64,000 nucleotides of DNA from Daedaleopsis sinensis (GCA_033807695.1 CM066302.1:4650001-4714000); one strand, 5' to 3'. Counted from the first letter of the stretch, positions 22,551 to 34,010 are shown. Made by a program: numbers and translations. Notes: generated by a model not told the origin, from the sequence alone.

Positions 22551-25500
22551 ATGCCGATCGTGCAGTTCGCGCCGTTCCAGTCGCTCGTCCAGCCTGCGTT
22601 CTGGCACGCCCTCACCGATCTCAAGATCGACGTCCTCCGCCTCTCCGACGACGCCCTCCCCGTTACCGCAACTTACTCTACAGGACGCGCAGTCAAGGAT
22701 CGCGAGACGGGCCAGGACATTGCGCTTGGCTGCAATCTCTCTCTAGCCGCGGATGCGTTCTCTAAGACTCCACAGTGCGTGTCCTTTCTTTCATCTCTTT
22801 CTCTCCCTTTGATCGCGTTCGCGTCTGGGGTACTCACGCACGGCGGATGCGCGCGATACAGGATACCACAGCACGCGGTGAGCGCCACCGGCTCGTTCAA
22901 GAACTTTAACACGATCGAGGACTTCAAGAACGCGGACAAGTCCGCGCTCTTCAACCAAGTCGCGGACGAGACTTGGAAGAGCATCGTCGAGGACAGGTCG
23001 ACCGCGCACCTCACCCGCTTTCTGCTCATCACGTTTGCGGACTTGAAGAAATACAAGTACTACTATTGGTTTGCCTTCCCCGCCTTCGCTGCGAAGCCTG
23101 CTTGGGAGATCGACGGCGAGTGGGGGTCCGCGGAGCACGCGCTCGGCGCAGATATGGTACGTCTCTTCTATCTTCCGTCTCCCGTTACGCGATGTGACAC
23201 TTGTATGCTCTCCGGATGCCTGTCTTTGCCCCCCTCTCGACTAAGTCGGTAGGGGCAGAGACATGGCTTGCACTTTCTGTCAATGGTCTTCGACTGCACT
23301 ACCCCTTCGCTGCACGGACCCTGTGCATCGCAGCATCCACCCATTCCCTTCCTGTCGTCGACATGCGTGACATTGGAGTGTCAGGCACTTGCGCGCGCGG
23401 GCATGAGCACGTTTCTACGGCCTCGAACGCGTACACTTTTGTAGGGCGCGCGGTGTCCTTATACGACGGCTTCCGCCGTTCTTTGTGGACTCCGAGACAG
23501 TCCCACGTCGCGGCTACATCCATATCTCGACGGTGGATATTTAACAACGGCTTTGACGTGGCCCCAGCCGTCTGGAGGTTCCCGTACGGTGGTGTTACTT
23601 CGAACGACACAGTCTCCGGGTGTGGGGTCCCACCGATCGCTCGTACGCACATCCGACGCTGCTTCGCTTGAGTCTGATTGCTGCAAGCACGAGCTGCGTC
23701 CGCGCTTCAATGGAGTAGCTGGTCCAGTGGACAACAGATTCGCGATTGGTCGCGTTCGCGATTCCTACATCGCGGCCTTACACCACTGGAAGCCGCCCCG
23801 CCGTCTCTGGACACCATCGGTACAACCACGCTAGGCAGATTAGGACGAACTATGCTTACAGTGCTTACCTGCAAGTTCTCTTCTCCGTACCTGCGCACCG
23901 TTGAATTACTTATGCGTCGTTCTGTACCAATTTGGCGTGCTACGCCTTTATCGCGCACACATTCGTTAACGCTCCTCATAGCTCTCCGCTGTTCACTCCC
24001 AACTGCACTCCTCCCCTAGCACACTCCCGTTTTTCCTCATCCGCAATCACGACAACCAAACCTCCATTGCCCCGGTCGAAGATTACGCCACCTTCTTCGC
24101 TAACGTACCGGCTTCCGAACGCACAATCGCGTTTGTCGATCCCTCCGCGCTCCCGACGAACCCCGGCTGGCCGCTTCGCAACCTCCTCGCATATCTCCTC
24201 GCACTCCATCCAGAATGTGCGCAAGGCACACGCGTTCTTTGTTGGCGCGACGTCGAGCCCCCGGTCGCCGGCTCCGTTGGCGGCTGGAAGAGTCGGTTCG
24301 GGGTCGTCAAACAGGCGGCGGGAGAGGCTGCGGGGACCGCGACGAAGCCCTCTGCGGTCGGCTGGGAGAAGAACATCCAAGGCAAGCTCGGCCCGCGAGT
24401 TGCGGACCTCGCCCCGATGATGGACCCGACGAGGTGCGTCCTCTTGTGGAGCGCATGTGTGGTTGACTGACGGCGAGGGACGGCGAATGCAGACTCGCGG
24501 ACCAGGCCGTCGACTTGAACCTCAAGCTGATGCGGTGGCGCATTCTGCCCGGGCTCGATCTTGACAAGGTCGCGGGCACGCGGTGTTTGCTGCTCGGCGC
24601 GGGCACGCTGGGATGCTACGTCGCCCGCACGCTCATGGTTAGTAGACCACTCTCGTACCCTATACGTTAGGCCTCGTGCTGACCTATCGCAGGGATGGGG
24701 CGTACGGACTATTACTCTGGTCGACTCCGCGCGGGTGTCGTTTTCGAATCCGGTGCGGCAGCCGCTGTTCGACTTTGAAGACTGCCTGAACGGCGGGAAG
24801 CCCAAGGCGGCGTGTGCGGCAGAGAAGCTCAAGAAGATCTTTCCGGGCGTGGTGCGTTCTCCGCTGTGCGATCCGATTCACAGTCGCTGATCGTACATAC
24901 AGAACGCGACAGGCCACAACCTAAGCATCCCAATGCCCGGGCACCCGGTCCCACCCGCGTCGGTCGAGCAGACGAAGACGGACGTGGCGACGCTCGAGAA
25001 GCTCGTCGACGAGCACGACGTCATCTTCCTCCTCATGGACTCGCGAGAGAGCAGGTGGCTGCCTACGGTGCTCGGCGCGGCCAAGGGCAAGATCGTGCTC
25101 AACGCCGCGCTCGGGTTCGACACCTTCCTCGTCATGCGGCATGGCGCACGGACGCCCGGCGCGGACGGGAAGCGGCTCGGGTGCTACTACTGCAACGATA
25201 TCGTCGCGCCGTCAGACGTGAGTGCACCCCTCGTGTTGTCCCCGCCACTGACACCGCTGACACCGTTATCGTCTTGCAGTCGCTGACGGACCGGACACTC
25301 GACCAGATGTGCACCGTCACACGGCCTGGGCTCGCTCCGATCGCGGCGTCGACAGCTGTTGAGCTCCTCGTCTCCCTCCTGCAGCACCCGTCGGGCGTGC
25401 ACGCGCCCGCGCCGCCGCCCACCACGAGCGGGAGCGAGGCGGTGAGCTCGGCGCACGAGAGCATCCTCGGGCTCGTCCCGCACCAGTTGCGCGGGTTCCT

Positions 25501-25729
25501 CGCGCAGTTCCGGACGGTGCCGATCGTGGGAGCGGCGTATGACCGGTGCACGGGCTGCAGCGCAGCGGTCGTGGAGGCGTACGAGCGCGAGGGGTGGGCG
25601 ATGCTCGTGCGCGCGTTCAACGACACGGAGTACCTGCCTGAGCTCACGGGCCTCAAGCGCATGTACGAGGAGACGCAGGCGGCGCTGGACAACGACGATC
25701 TTGTGGACGCGGAGGAGGATGATTTCTAG
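22551..25729 (+). CDS. ATG7: Autophagy E1-like activating enzyme ATG7
   Basis: Seven exons: 22551-22774, 22862-23156, 23982-24433, 24493-24637, 24693-24851, 24903-25217 and 25280-25729. All phases agree, giving 679 residues. ATG7 adenylates ATG8 and ATG12 and passes them to ATG3 and ATG10 in autophagosome formation. Diagnostic segments: [15 protein letters not shown] and GWPLRN in the N-terminal domain; [20 protein letters not shown] (nucleotide binding); [14 protein letters not shown]; the metal-binding CYYCND and CTGC pairs; and [13 protein letters not shown] with the catalytic cysteine. The end [11 protein letters not shown] resembles the acidic ATG7 tail. The second intron is 825 nt, far above the 51-87 nt of the others. 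I placed the exon 3 start at 23982 because it restores a segment ending TLPFFLIR in phase. Confidence 0.92.
23157..23981 (+). other. Oversized ATG7 intron 2 (probable insertion)
   Basis: GT at 23157 and AG at 23980-23981, with GTTAAC near the acceptor as a branch site. It is about ten times longer than the other introns of this gene. It has no open frame with a recognisable product; a small perfect hairpin (GACGGC-TTCC-GCCGT type) lies near 23465. Probably an old insertion in an ordinary intron. Confidence 0.6.
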
Positions 25730-26250
25730 ATGGAGGTGCTGAGTCTCGAGTGAGAGATGGAACGGTGTGTGCTGCATTTACGGTTTTTGTGTATCGTTGT
25801 GGTCTGGAATGATTGTATCAAACTTGTTGTAGCCTGTAATGTAATAACATTGCCCCTCCGGGCGGTCTTGGATCCGCGCCATTTAAAGGGCTCAAAAAGA
25901 TGTGGGTAAGGGTCAGGCCTAGGTTAGAGCCATCAATTTCAGACTTTTGGGCTCGAGCATACGAGCGCTTATGAGCACGAAGCGCATTGAGCATGCCCGG
26001 CACACCGTACACGCCGGGGATGCGAGGAAACTAACGATAGATGTACGTTACATCAGGAAAACGACACACACCTAAGGCTCCCTGGGCCTTGAACCTGGTG
26101 ACTGGGCCTGAGCATGTGGCCCTGGGCATCCTTGAGTACTTCAGCGAGACCTACGGAATAGCTGGTCAGTCTCGACTCCCAGCGTCCACTCTCAATCCCA
26201 GGGCAGGCCGGGGAATCAATGTAAAACAACAACATCATATTAGTAGTCTA
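25730..26250. other. Intergenic region between ATG7 and the Plavaka relic
   Basis: ATG7 3' flank and the 3' flank of the transposase gene. No gene or clear terminal repeat seen. Confidence 0.4.
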
Positions 26251-29103
26251 CTAGAAAGCAATCTCATGTGAATGATGATCGACGTATTTGTTTACATAGA
26301 ATGATTGAAAAGCATCTAAACTATCGGTAGGTTGGAGCTTACGTGGGACAGGACCGTCTGCTACGCCGATGAGATGCGCTGCACGTAACATACAGTCAAG
26401 ATGGATCACGGACATCACACGCCTGCCATAGACATCCATTTGTGGTTCGACAATCCACATGCCAGTATTGTCACAAGGCCGATCGGCAGCGGGCACGAAC
26501 CACGACACGAGAGCGCATGGATATATCTTGCCATCGAAGTATCTGAACGAGAAGAGGAGGTGAGTACGGACTACGCTCAGCGCGCGGAACCCTGCGAGTG
26601 ACTCGTTCTCCACGACGAACGCGCAGTCGTGACGCGCAGGGCCTCCACGCCATGACTGCACTGGGCGGATTCGCTCCTTCCTCATCCCGTTGATACCACA
26701 CACGTCGCTTGGGGCGCGAAAGATCGCGACGGCGGAAGGAAAGATGGATATGCGTGGAGGGGGAGGGGGACAGAGCTCGATGTCGACGTCGTCGCCAGAG
26801 GCAGGATGATCAGCCGGATCCATCTGTACGAGCAGAAAACGTCGCACTAGCTCTGGGAGTTGCGGAACTTTGATCGCCAGCGACACGGCATCAAGGTCCT
26901 TCGGAAACCTGCGAACTATGTATAGCAGACGGTGAGTTGATAATCAATGAGTTGTTGATGGGAGAAAGAAGCGCACCTGGTCGCTTCGCAAGGATGACCC
27001 GGCCCAAGGGTTCGTCGTCAACGGGTCCGCCGTCTTCGTCTTCTTCGAGCGCAGCATGGCGCTCAGCCATCTCAGTGGGGTCCTCCATGTCGTCCTCATC
27101 GTCGAGACCCAAGCCAGCCCATATGTCATCCTCCAAAATGGTGGGAAGGGGGGCACATTCGCCACGAAGCATACCACGCGCCTTGAAGTCGACGCGCGCC
27201 GCCGCGAGTTTGTCAAGGCGCTGGTTCGTGAGGAGCATCTGACCTAGCGCGTTGAACCGGCTCAACCGCCGCCAAGGCTCTTTAACCGCCTTGATGTGTT
27301 TGGACTCGGTGAGGAAGGAGCATAGCCCGTTAGGCGCACCGAACATCTGGATAAGGCGTGGGTAGTGCTTCAAGGAATGTTGGCGGGGTAGTGAGAAGCC
27401 GACTCGTACGCCGACTTCTTCAAATATAATTCGGTCGCGGTGAAAACGTGAGAGTGCATCCTCGATATCAAGGAGGGTCTTCGTGGTGATCGTGTCACGG
27501 CGAACGAGATAGCAGAACTCTAAAAAGGCGCTGATGGCGCGCAGCATTTGTGCGGGGATATAGCCGGCAACGGCGGGGAGATAGACCTACAACAGTAACA
27601 AACGGGGGTTAGATGGAGTCGCAAAGCAAGCTCGAGGATAAATGTACCTTCATCAGTGCTTTTGAATCGTCACCTGTCCATTGTTTGAACCCGCGCCCTT
27701 CTGGGAATTGACGCAAACCGGGAAAATTAGGTGCAGCGGCGATTCTATGCAGTACGGGGGTCAGTGAATGAAAGATTCAATCAGACACGCCCAGGCGACT
27801 GACCGACGATCAATATCTGCGAGAATGACATCGGCACCGGCCTTGCCATGCGTGTTGACGAGGTACTGCTCCACCCAGGTCACCAAGTGATCCTTGAATG
27901 TTCCTTTGATGATTTGATGAAGGAGGTCGGGAGAAATGATGTCATGGATGTCTGCGCGGGGAAAGCCGGTTGTGAACGGCTAGTGATGCTCACCAGAGTC
28001 AGACGAAGTATGATAATGGATTCGGGAGTACTCACGAGAAGATCACCCATGATACCGTAGTCATCCCATAATGACTCGAGGGTCATCGTGCGAAGGAGGG
28101 TACTAGTATGCTCATGGGACCGGCGTGGGCAATTGGGGCCGTCGAGGTTTCGCCGATCAGCCGTACACCTATGAGTCCAACCGCGTACAATGTCAGTAGA
28201 TGATAGGGTTGTGCAGGCAACACTATCACGCACTTCGCGCACCACCCTTGTACGATGCAGGCGAGGAGCGCTTGCTCAGGTTAGTCAGCGATATATGGAC
28301 CAAGGCCGTATATCGTGCGCCTGTAATGCTCATCTGCGTAGCGCACAACCTCCGGGGTCGTCATTCCGGGTTTGAGCGATAAGAGTATGCGGTGGATTGA
28401 TGCATGAAAGAGTTGTCGCCGGAATTTGCGAAATGCCGCGTTGTTCTGGTGTTCCTTGTCGGCTGGGTGATGGGTCATGCAGATCAATACACATATGAAT
28501 AGGTAAGCAGCTCATTCGGACTTACTCTTAGGAATGGCGAGGAAGGCGATGAGTGACACAGCGTTGCGGTGTGCCCGACGAGTCGTGTTGTGCACAAGAC
28601 CATTCGACATGTATAACGGATGGTAGTCCGTTTGTCCGGTAGCAACGGATACCGTCGTTTTGTCACTACCTAGAATGACCGGACAGAACGTTGATCCGTG
28701 GGTGCTAGGATCCGTAGATATGATGTCCTGTAAGGCAGAATGAGTAGACGTACATGGCGAGATGACAGATATCGTGGCTTACGGCCTGTTTCCACGCCCA
28801 GTCACCAGACATGAAGTCTTTGAGGATGCGCTCGCCGCCTTGATGAACCTTCTTCGGCGTGTAATCCATCTCGTTCTGGAAGTCATGATTCCCAAGCTGA
28901 TTGTGCAACACTTCGCGAGGGCAGCGGAACCACACCGTATACTCTGCGTCCATCCACGACGGCACATTGGTTTCAGGGCGCAGGCCGGCGTACTTCACGA
29001 CAAATGCGCGCCAGGCAACACCGCCGATCATGATGTGGTCGATGGAAGAGTACATGTCTGTGTGGTGTGCGAACGGCGGAGCCGCGTCGTGCACGCCTAG
29101 TGT
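26251..29103 (-). mobile_element. Plavaka-type (CACTA superfamily) transposase gene, decayed
   Basis: Minus-strand exons give, in order, segments typical of fungal Plavaka transposases: EYTVWFRCPREVLHNQLGN (exon 29100-28783), CPVILGSDKTTVSVATGQ and LVHNTTRRAHRNAVSLIAFL (28727-28526), AAFRKFRRQLFHASIHRIL (from 28462), PRADIHDIISPDLLHQIIK (about 27960-27800), FPGLRQFPEGRGFKQWTGDD, then FSLPRQHSLKHYPRLIQMFG and GLCSFLTESKHIKAVKEPW (27590-26930). The last exon ends CMLRAAHLIGVADGPVPRK to YVNKYVDHHSHEIAF at 26251. Plavaka elements are cut-and-paste DNA transposons. This copy is dead: the N-terminal half is missing beyond 29103, a TAA replaces a tyrosine codon at 28283-28281, and the frame after the following GWC segment cannot be spliced cleanly. 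Intron positions elsewhere are conserved. Confidence 0.8.
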
Positions 29104-29135
29104 TATAATCCCAGGAATTAGCCCCTAGTTCCTGG
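29098..29135 (+). repeat. Hairpin header, copy 1
   Basis: TAGTGTTATAATCC followed by an 11-bp stem (29111-29121 with 29125-29135) containing one G-T pair and a 3-base loop. The same 14-base leader is found at 30280 and 30367. Confidence 0.75.
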
Positions 29136-30279
29136 CGACAAGGTGGCGACAAGGCCGTTGCGGCTGAACCGTCGCTCGGAACCTGGCGACAAGGTACCTT
29201 TCGGACATCGTGGGAATCGGGGCTACATGATGAGCTCTCAATTGTGGCTGTGCATCGCCTCCCCGTGGTGCTAGGTGGGAAAAGGTAGTAGCGAGAAGCA
29301 GCGACAAGGTGACAAACCCTTATACCGGCTGAACGGTGCGTGGGAACCTGGCGACAAGGTACCTTTCCGATATCACAAGAAGCAGGGCTTTCCGACGGGT
29401 GCACGATTGTGGCTGTGCAGCGAGTTTTGGTGGAGTTATGGGGGGATCTCTGTTTTTGACACCTTTTGAAGGGCTCCTATTAGTATTTCTATTAGTCTAC
29501 TATAAGAAAGTGATAGTACTGACCGCATCTGGGCGCTTAGTAAGCGTTTAAGCGCCCAAAAAGGCAAGGAAGCGTTTACATTTTTTGTAGTCCTGTGCGA
29601 GGGCTTTCTAACCGTATCAGTTTCACGTTCTAACACTCATTAGTTAAGGAGTTATAAGGGTCACAAGAAAGCCGGTACAATAGAATGCACTATATAAAGG
29701 AGAAATGACGAACCGGCGACAAGAAAGTGACAAGGGGCTCTAGTAGCTGAACCGTCACTCGTAACCCAGCGACAAGGTACCATTTGGATATCGTGGGAAT
29801 GAGGGCTATCCAACGGTTGCACAATTGTGGCTGTGCACTTAGTTTTCATAGAGCTAGAGGGTGATCTCTGTTGTCAATACTTTTTAAATAGTTACTATTA
29901 GTACTACTATAAGTAAGTTCTACTATTGACCGCACTTTGGCGCTTAGTCAGCGAAAAAGCGCCCAATCCTGTAAATTGCACAATTGAGCGCTTATTTTGG
30001 GCCTTAAGCGCGAGAAAGTTGGCTTGTCTTGTTATTAGGTGCTATTTTGAAGTGTTACCATTAGTATGGCTATAAGTAAGGGTTACTATTGACCGCACCG
30101 GGTGCTTATATAAGCAAGAAAGCGCTCAAAAAGGCGAAGTAGCATTTTCGCTTTTTGTTGCCAGGGTCAGTAGCTTCCTAACTATAACAGTTTCACTTTG
30201 TTATGACCATTAGTTAAGGAGTTATGGGCGAAACAATAATGCAGTTACTTGTAGTCAAATAACAGTCTATTACCGCTCC

Positions 30280-30316
30280 TAGTGTTATAATCCCCGGTAT
30301 TAGGCCCTAATTCCGG
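30280..30316 (+). repeat. Hairpin header, copy 2
   Basis: The same TAGTGTTATAATCC leader with a 10-bp stem (30294-30303 with 30307-30316) and one mismatch. The stem base is CCGG here. Confidence 0.7.
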
Positions 30317-30366
30317 AAGACATGGTAAAGACATGGCCCTAGCACCTGAATCGTCACCCGGAACCC

Positions 30367-30404
30367 TAGTGTTATAATCCTTGAAATTAGCCCCTAATTT
30401 CAAG
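30367..30404 (+). repeat. Hairpin header, copy 3
   Basis: The same leader with a perfect 11-bp stem (30380-30390 with 30394-30404), stem base CTTG. The stem sequence differs from copies 1 and 2 but pairing is kept. Confidence 0.75.
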
Positions 30405-31440
30405 CGTCGCGCCTATGTCGCGCCATATCTCGGTAACCGTCGCTCGAAACCTTGCGTCGCGGTACCTTTCGAGCATCGTGGGAATCGGGGCTTTCCAAGT
30501 ATGGTAAAATCGTGGCTGTGCGCCCTGTTTCCGTGGAGTTAGGGCCTACTCTTATTTTTGCGTCGCGCTATCACACTTTCTCTCGGGCCATAGCGCGTGA
30601 ACCGTCGCTCAGAACCTTGCGTCGCGCTACCTTACGGATATCACAAGAAGCAGGGCTTTCCAACGGGTGCTCGATTGCGGCTGTGCGGGCTGATTTCGCG
30701 GAGATACGGCCTAACCCAGAATTTGCGTCGCGTTTGAACTGATTTTTTTGAAGTGTTACAGGTAAGTAGCTACTATTAGTCCGGTAAGTAAGTGTTGTAG
30801 TGGACTATAAGGATCATTAGAACGGTGCCGGGCGCTTAGTAAGCGAATAAGCGCCCAAAAAGGCAAGGAAGCGTTTTCGTTTTTTGTAGTCCTGTGCGAG
30901 GGCTTTCTAACCATATTAGTTTCACGTTCTAATACCCATTAGTTAAGGAGTTATATGCATTACAAAATAAGCGCCCAAAAGGCGAACAAGCGTTTTCGTT
31001 TTTTGTAGCCAGGGTCAATAGCTTTCTAACCATACTAGTTTCACGTCCTTATCATCATTAGTTAAGGGGTTATAAGCGAAACAAAGTGGTTACCGCTTTA
31101 ATAGTCTTATACTAGTTGCCTCAGCACCGCACCACAGCTTGCCAACCGTCGCTCGAAACCTTGCGTCGCGCAATCAAACCATCATTGTGGGAACTAGGGC
31201 TATCCAACGGTAGCACGATTGCGGCTGTGCACCCTGATTTGGCGGAGCTAGAGCCTACTCTAGATTTTGCGTCGCGTTTGTATGAAAGATCGGGATTTGG
31301 GCTATACCGTGTGAACGGTCGCTCAGAACCTTGCGTCGCGCCACCTTTCGGATATCCTGGGAATGAGGGCTTTCAGACGGTAGCACGATTGTGGCAGTGC
31401 ACCCAGTTTCCGCGGAGCTACGGGCTACTCTAGGGTTAGT

Positions 31441-32480
31441 AATTCCTCAAAAGTACATTGCATTACGAACCGCGATGGTGGGCCCAGTATATGCTGGTTC
31501 GGGCTGAAACTTTTTGAGCATATACCCAAAGGTCCAAACCTTGCATTACGGAAACCACATGACCATGGGAACTACTAATTCCTTGCCCTGCAGGGCCTGT
31601 AGTACAACAATAGCCTGGTGGCCAACAAGTTTGATAGCAAGTCCTAATCGAAATGGAGAATAGGTGGTGTGGCTCCAAACCTTATTTTCTACACTCCCAT
31701 GAACCACACGATCATGGAGCTAAGGGACAATCCAGGGTAGCATGTCTGTGTCACATTCTATGAGCCAATCTTTAACGCACGACTCCGCAGCAACCACCTC
31801 TGCTGGTGCCAGAATCGTTAAATCTCAATCAAATTGAGTTCTGTCCCGATCAAGGTGCATGTGGGCTTGTTGGAATCCCCTGATTTTTCCCTCCCCAGAC
31901 CTAAGGGACAAACCGTATTTTGGTCATTTTCCTCTTAAACATTAATATAATGCTTTCTTTTTGTGCGGGAAAGCTTATGGATCTTGCGGAGGGCTAATCG
32001 AACTGAGTTTTTCCACGATATGCATGAGAGTATGCTTGTCAGGTCTGTATACCGATCTAATTTCATGATCTAAGGGACGAATTGAGATACGTCCAGAACT
32101 CGACATCCCGCATACCATAATGTACTTTCCCAGCACCAGTTTAGACCCCACTTTCTCAGGTCCCAATCGAAGTGGGCACAGCATGTATTTCAATATAAAG
32201 AGGTAGATACGATGCCCATGCATCCACCAAGTAGCATCCTGAGGGACAATATTATTTTCACCCAGTCAGCAGTCCACAAAACGATTTTCTACTGTACCAC
32301 AGTCGGAAAATCGCATATTTTAATTAGTTGTGCAGTAAATATATATGTACAGCCTTCAAATATGCTTGGATTGAGATGAGACATGGCTCATTCAAAAGGC
32401 AATACATGAGGTGTGTTTACCATGTATCCACCCAGGAGGATTTCACTTTAGACGGAAGAAGAACAGGAATTTACTATTAT
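31441..32480. repeat. Degenerate tandem array, period about 170 bp
   Basis: The anchor CTAAGGGACAA (or close variants) recurs at 31720, 31901, 32070 and 32239, spacing 181, 169 and 169. A second anchor, TAATCGAA-TGAG, precedes each by about 80 bases. The rest of the units is strongly diverged and AT-rich. No coding frame. Confidence 0.65.
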
Positions 32481-32597
32481 TTGTAACCATTAAAATGTGC
32501 TTTTTGACCCGCTTCAGCCAGCCAGTGACTCCTGCACTGAGAAAAGGGACTATTTGGAGTGTGTGATATGCTGTAGCCAAAGCCTTCACCCTCCTCG

Positions 32598-32665
32598 ACG
32601 TTAGGGTGAGGGTTAGCGGTTAGGGTTGTGGTTAGGCGTTAGCGGTTAGGCGTTAGAGGGTTAGG
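32598..32665 (+). repeat. Degenerate telomere-like TTAGGG tract
   Basis: About 68 bases contain two exact TTAGGG units among TTAGGC and TTAGCGG variants, all in one orientation. TTAGGG is the telomere repeat of most basidiomycetes. Too degenerate and internal to be a working chromosome end. Confidence 0.6.
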
Positions 32666-32694
32666 CTGCTCGGCTCTCGGCTGTCGGCTCTCGT

Positions 32695-32736
32695 GCCTCG
32701 GGCCTCGGGCCTCGGGCCTCGGGCCTCGGGCCTCGG
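32695..32736 (+). repeat. (GCCTCGG)6 minisatellite
   Basis: Six exact 7-bp units, flanked on both sides by diverged CTCGG-rich sequence (32667-32760). Confidence 0.9.
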
Positions 32737-32760
32737 TTTCTCGGATCTCGGCTCTCGGTT

Positions 32761-33722
32761 GAGAACGTAGAGAACGCGCGATCGAGGCTTTAGTGTGCCT
32801 GCCTGAGCGCTCCCGGCTTGGGGGACCCCCCGGAGGGAGGGGAGGGAGCGGGAATGGCGGGTCCTCTTTCGTGCTAATGGCAAAAAACAATAATTAATCT
32901 GAATTTGGCAGACACAGGACCCAGCCTTACCTTCTAACTGGCCCAACTACACAGTCCTAGGTACCCCCTGGACCCAGACCGGTGACTCAATGACAATATG
33001 TACATATTCAACCTGTGCCGTTCGTAGCTCAGCAGATCCTCCTTGCTAGATAGGTATATCTGCTGTCTCGATCCGCCTGTATTTTACAGTACTTACCCCC
33101 TTGCTACGCAGCTCGGCCTAATCTCTTGCTTTGTTGTTGCATGCCTCTTTCTAGTGCTGCTGGCTTCACACAGCCAGCTTATTGTTTTGGAACATTGCAA
33201 TGATCAGCCTTGATCCATCCCCCACCAAACAAACTCCCTCTGATAGTTCGCCACAACGGGTCATTGCTAGTCAATTATCGCTCCTCCAGGCTTCTTAGAA
33301 GCACTCACACAGGAATCAGAAGACCACACCAGGTCGACTTACCCTCGCACACCCGCTGTTGTTCCCTTCCCCCCGGCTAGTTCCCTTGCCCAGTTGCCTG
33401 CCCTGTCTCCTTGCCCACCACCATGTCACTCTCAGCGCCACTCCCTAGTTCTATCAACATCAGTGCAGCCACCACTGCTCTCTACCATGTCATGGCTAGT
33501 GGTTCCGAACTCTCTTACTTGCCGACACATGCATGCGATCTCGCACAAATCAATATTTGGACCCCATCTCCAAAGTGTGACCATTCATCAACTGGAGCAC
33601 CCAATGGTGCGGAAACAAACGGCCAAGCTGAGTACCATTATCCCAGACCTGTACCCCAGCTTCTTGCCCATGTCTCTGCTCTTGCTCCTTCTTAGGGTTA
33701 GCGTATAGGTGCCGCCTTCACC
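32761..33722. other. Region without a supported gene
   Basis: An ATG in good context at 33423 opens a 90-codon frame (MSLSAPLPSSINISAATTAL) that ends near 33695; nothing in it is recognisable and it may be chance or a relic. No other feature seen. Confidence 0.3.
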
Positions 33723-34010
33723 TGCCTGCCAGGCGGGGATCGCCTGCAAAAAGAGTTCAAAAACACTGTCATGGACGTCGTAGACCCCATTTACGACCAG
33801 TACCACGTCGTTGCGCGCGCATACGTCGAGTACCAGCAGCTCGTATTGAGCGCAGTCCAGGCGCAGCTGGCGGACCCGGTGCACAAGATTGCGACCAATG
33901 CCTGGCTTCACACCCTGGGAGTCGAGACCGACCTGCTTCTGGCGGAGGCGGAACGACATGAGGGGCTGCAGCTGCGCGTCTGCTCAGCGCGCGAGGCAGG
34001 AGGAGGCTGA
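33723..34010 (+). CDS. Exon-like fragment, unknown protein
   Basis: An open frame reads KEFKNTVMDVVDPIYDQYHV, then ARAYVEYQQLVLSAVQAQLA and HKIATNAWLHTLGV, a regular amphipathic helical pattern that looks like true coding sequence. It ends at a TGA at 34008-34010, just before the presumed left LTR of copia A. No start codon context, partner exon or family was found. It could be a captured exon or the end of a gene cut by the retrotransposon. Confidence 0.35.
   Translation, partial: CLPGGDRLQKEFKNTVMDVVDPIYDQYHVVARAYVEYQQLVLSAVQAQLADPVHKIATNAWLHTLGVETDLLLAEAERHEGLQLRVCSAREAGGG

Larger units (their letters stand above)
29136..31440. repeat. Interspersed repeat block of two noncoding unit types
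   Basis: Seven imperfect copies of a roughly 130-bp unit start near 29161, 29325, 29748, 30434, 30598, 31141 and 31312. Each opens with AACCGTCGCTCG-AACC, then (CGACAAGG or CGTCGCG) ACCTTTCG, then GGGCT-TCCAACGG and GATTG-GGCTGTGC. A second unit (about 29520, 29928, 30089, 30819 and 30962) has GGGCGCTTAGTAAGCG ... AAGCGCCC, a potential hairpin, followed by TTTTTTGTAG, TTTCTAACC and ATTAGTTAAGGAGTTAT. The block is clearly lower in GC than its surroundings and has no plausible coding frame. Confidence 0.8.

Noticed and set aside
29520..31080. CRISPR-like array from the regularly recurring units
   Set aside because: Units are long and imperfect, spacing is irregular, and the genome is eukaryotic.
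32598..32665. A functional telomere
   Set aside because: Only two exact TTAGGG units, internal position and unique sequence on both sides.
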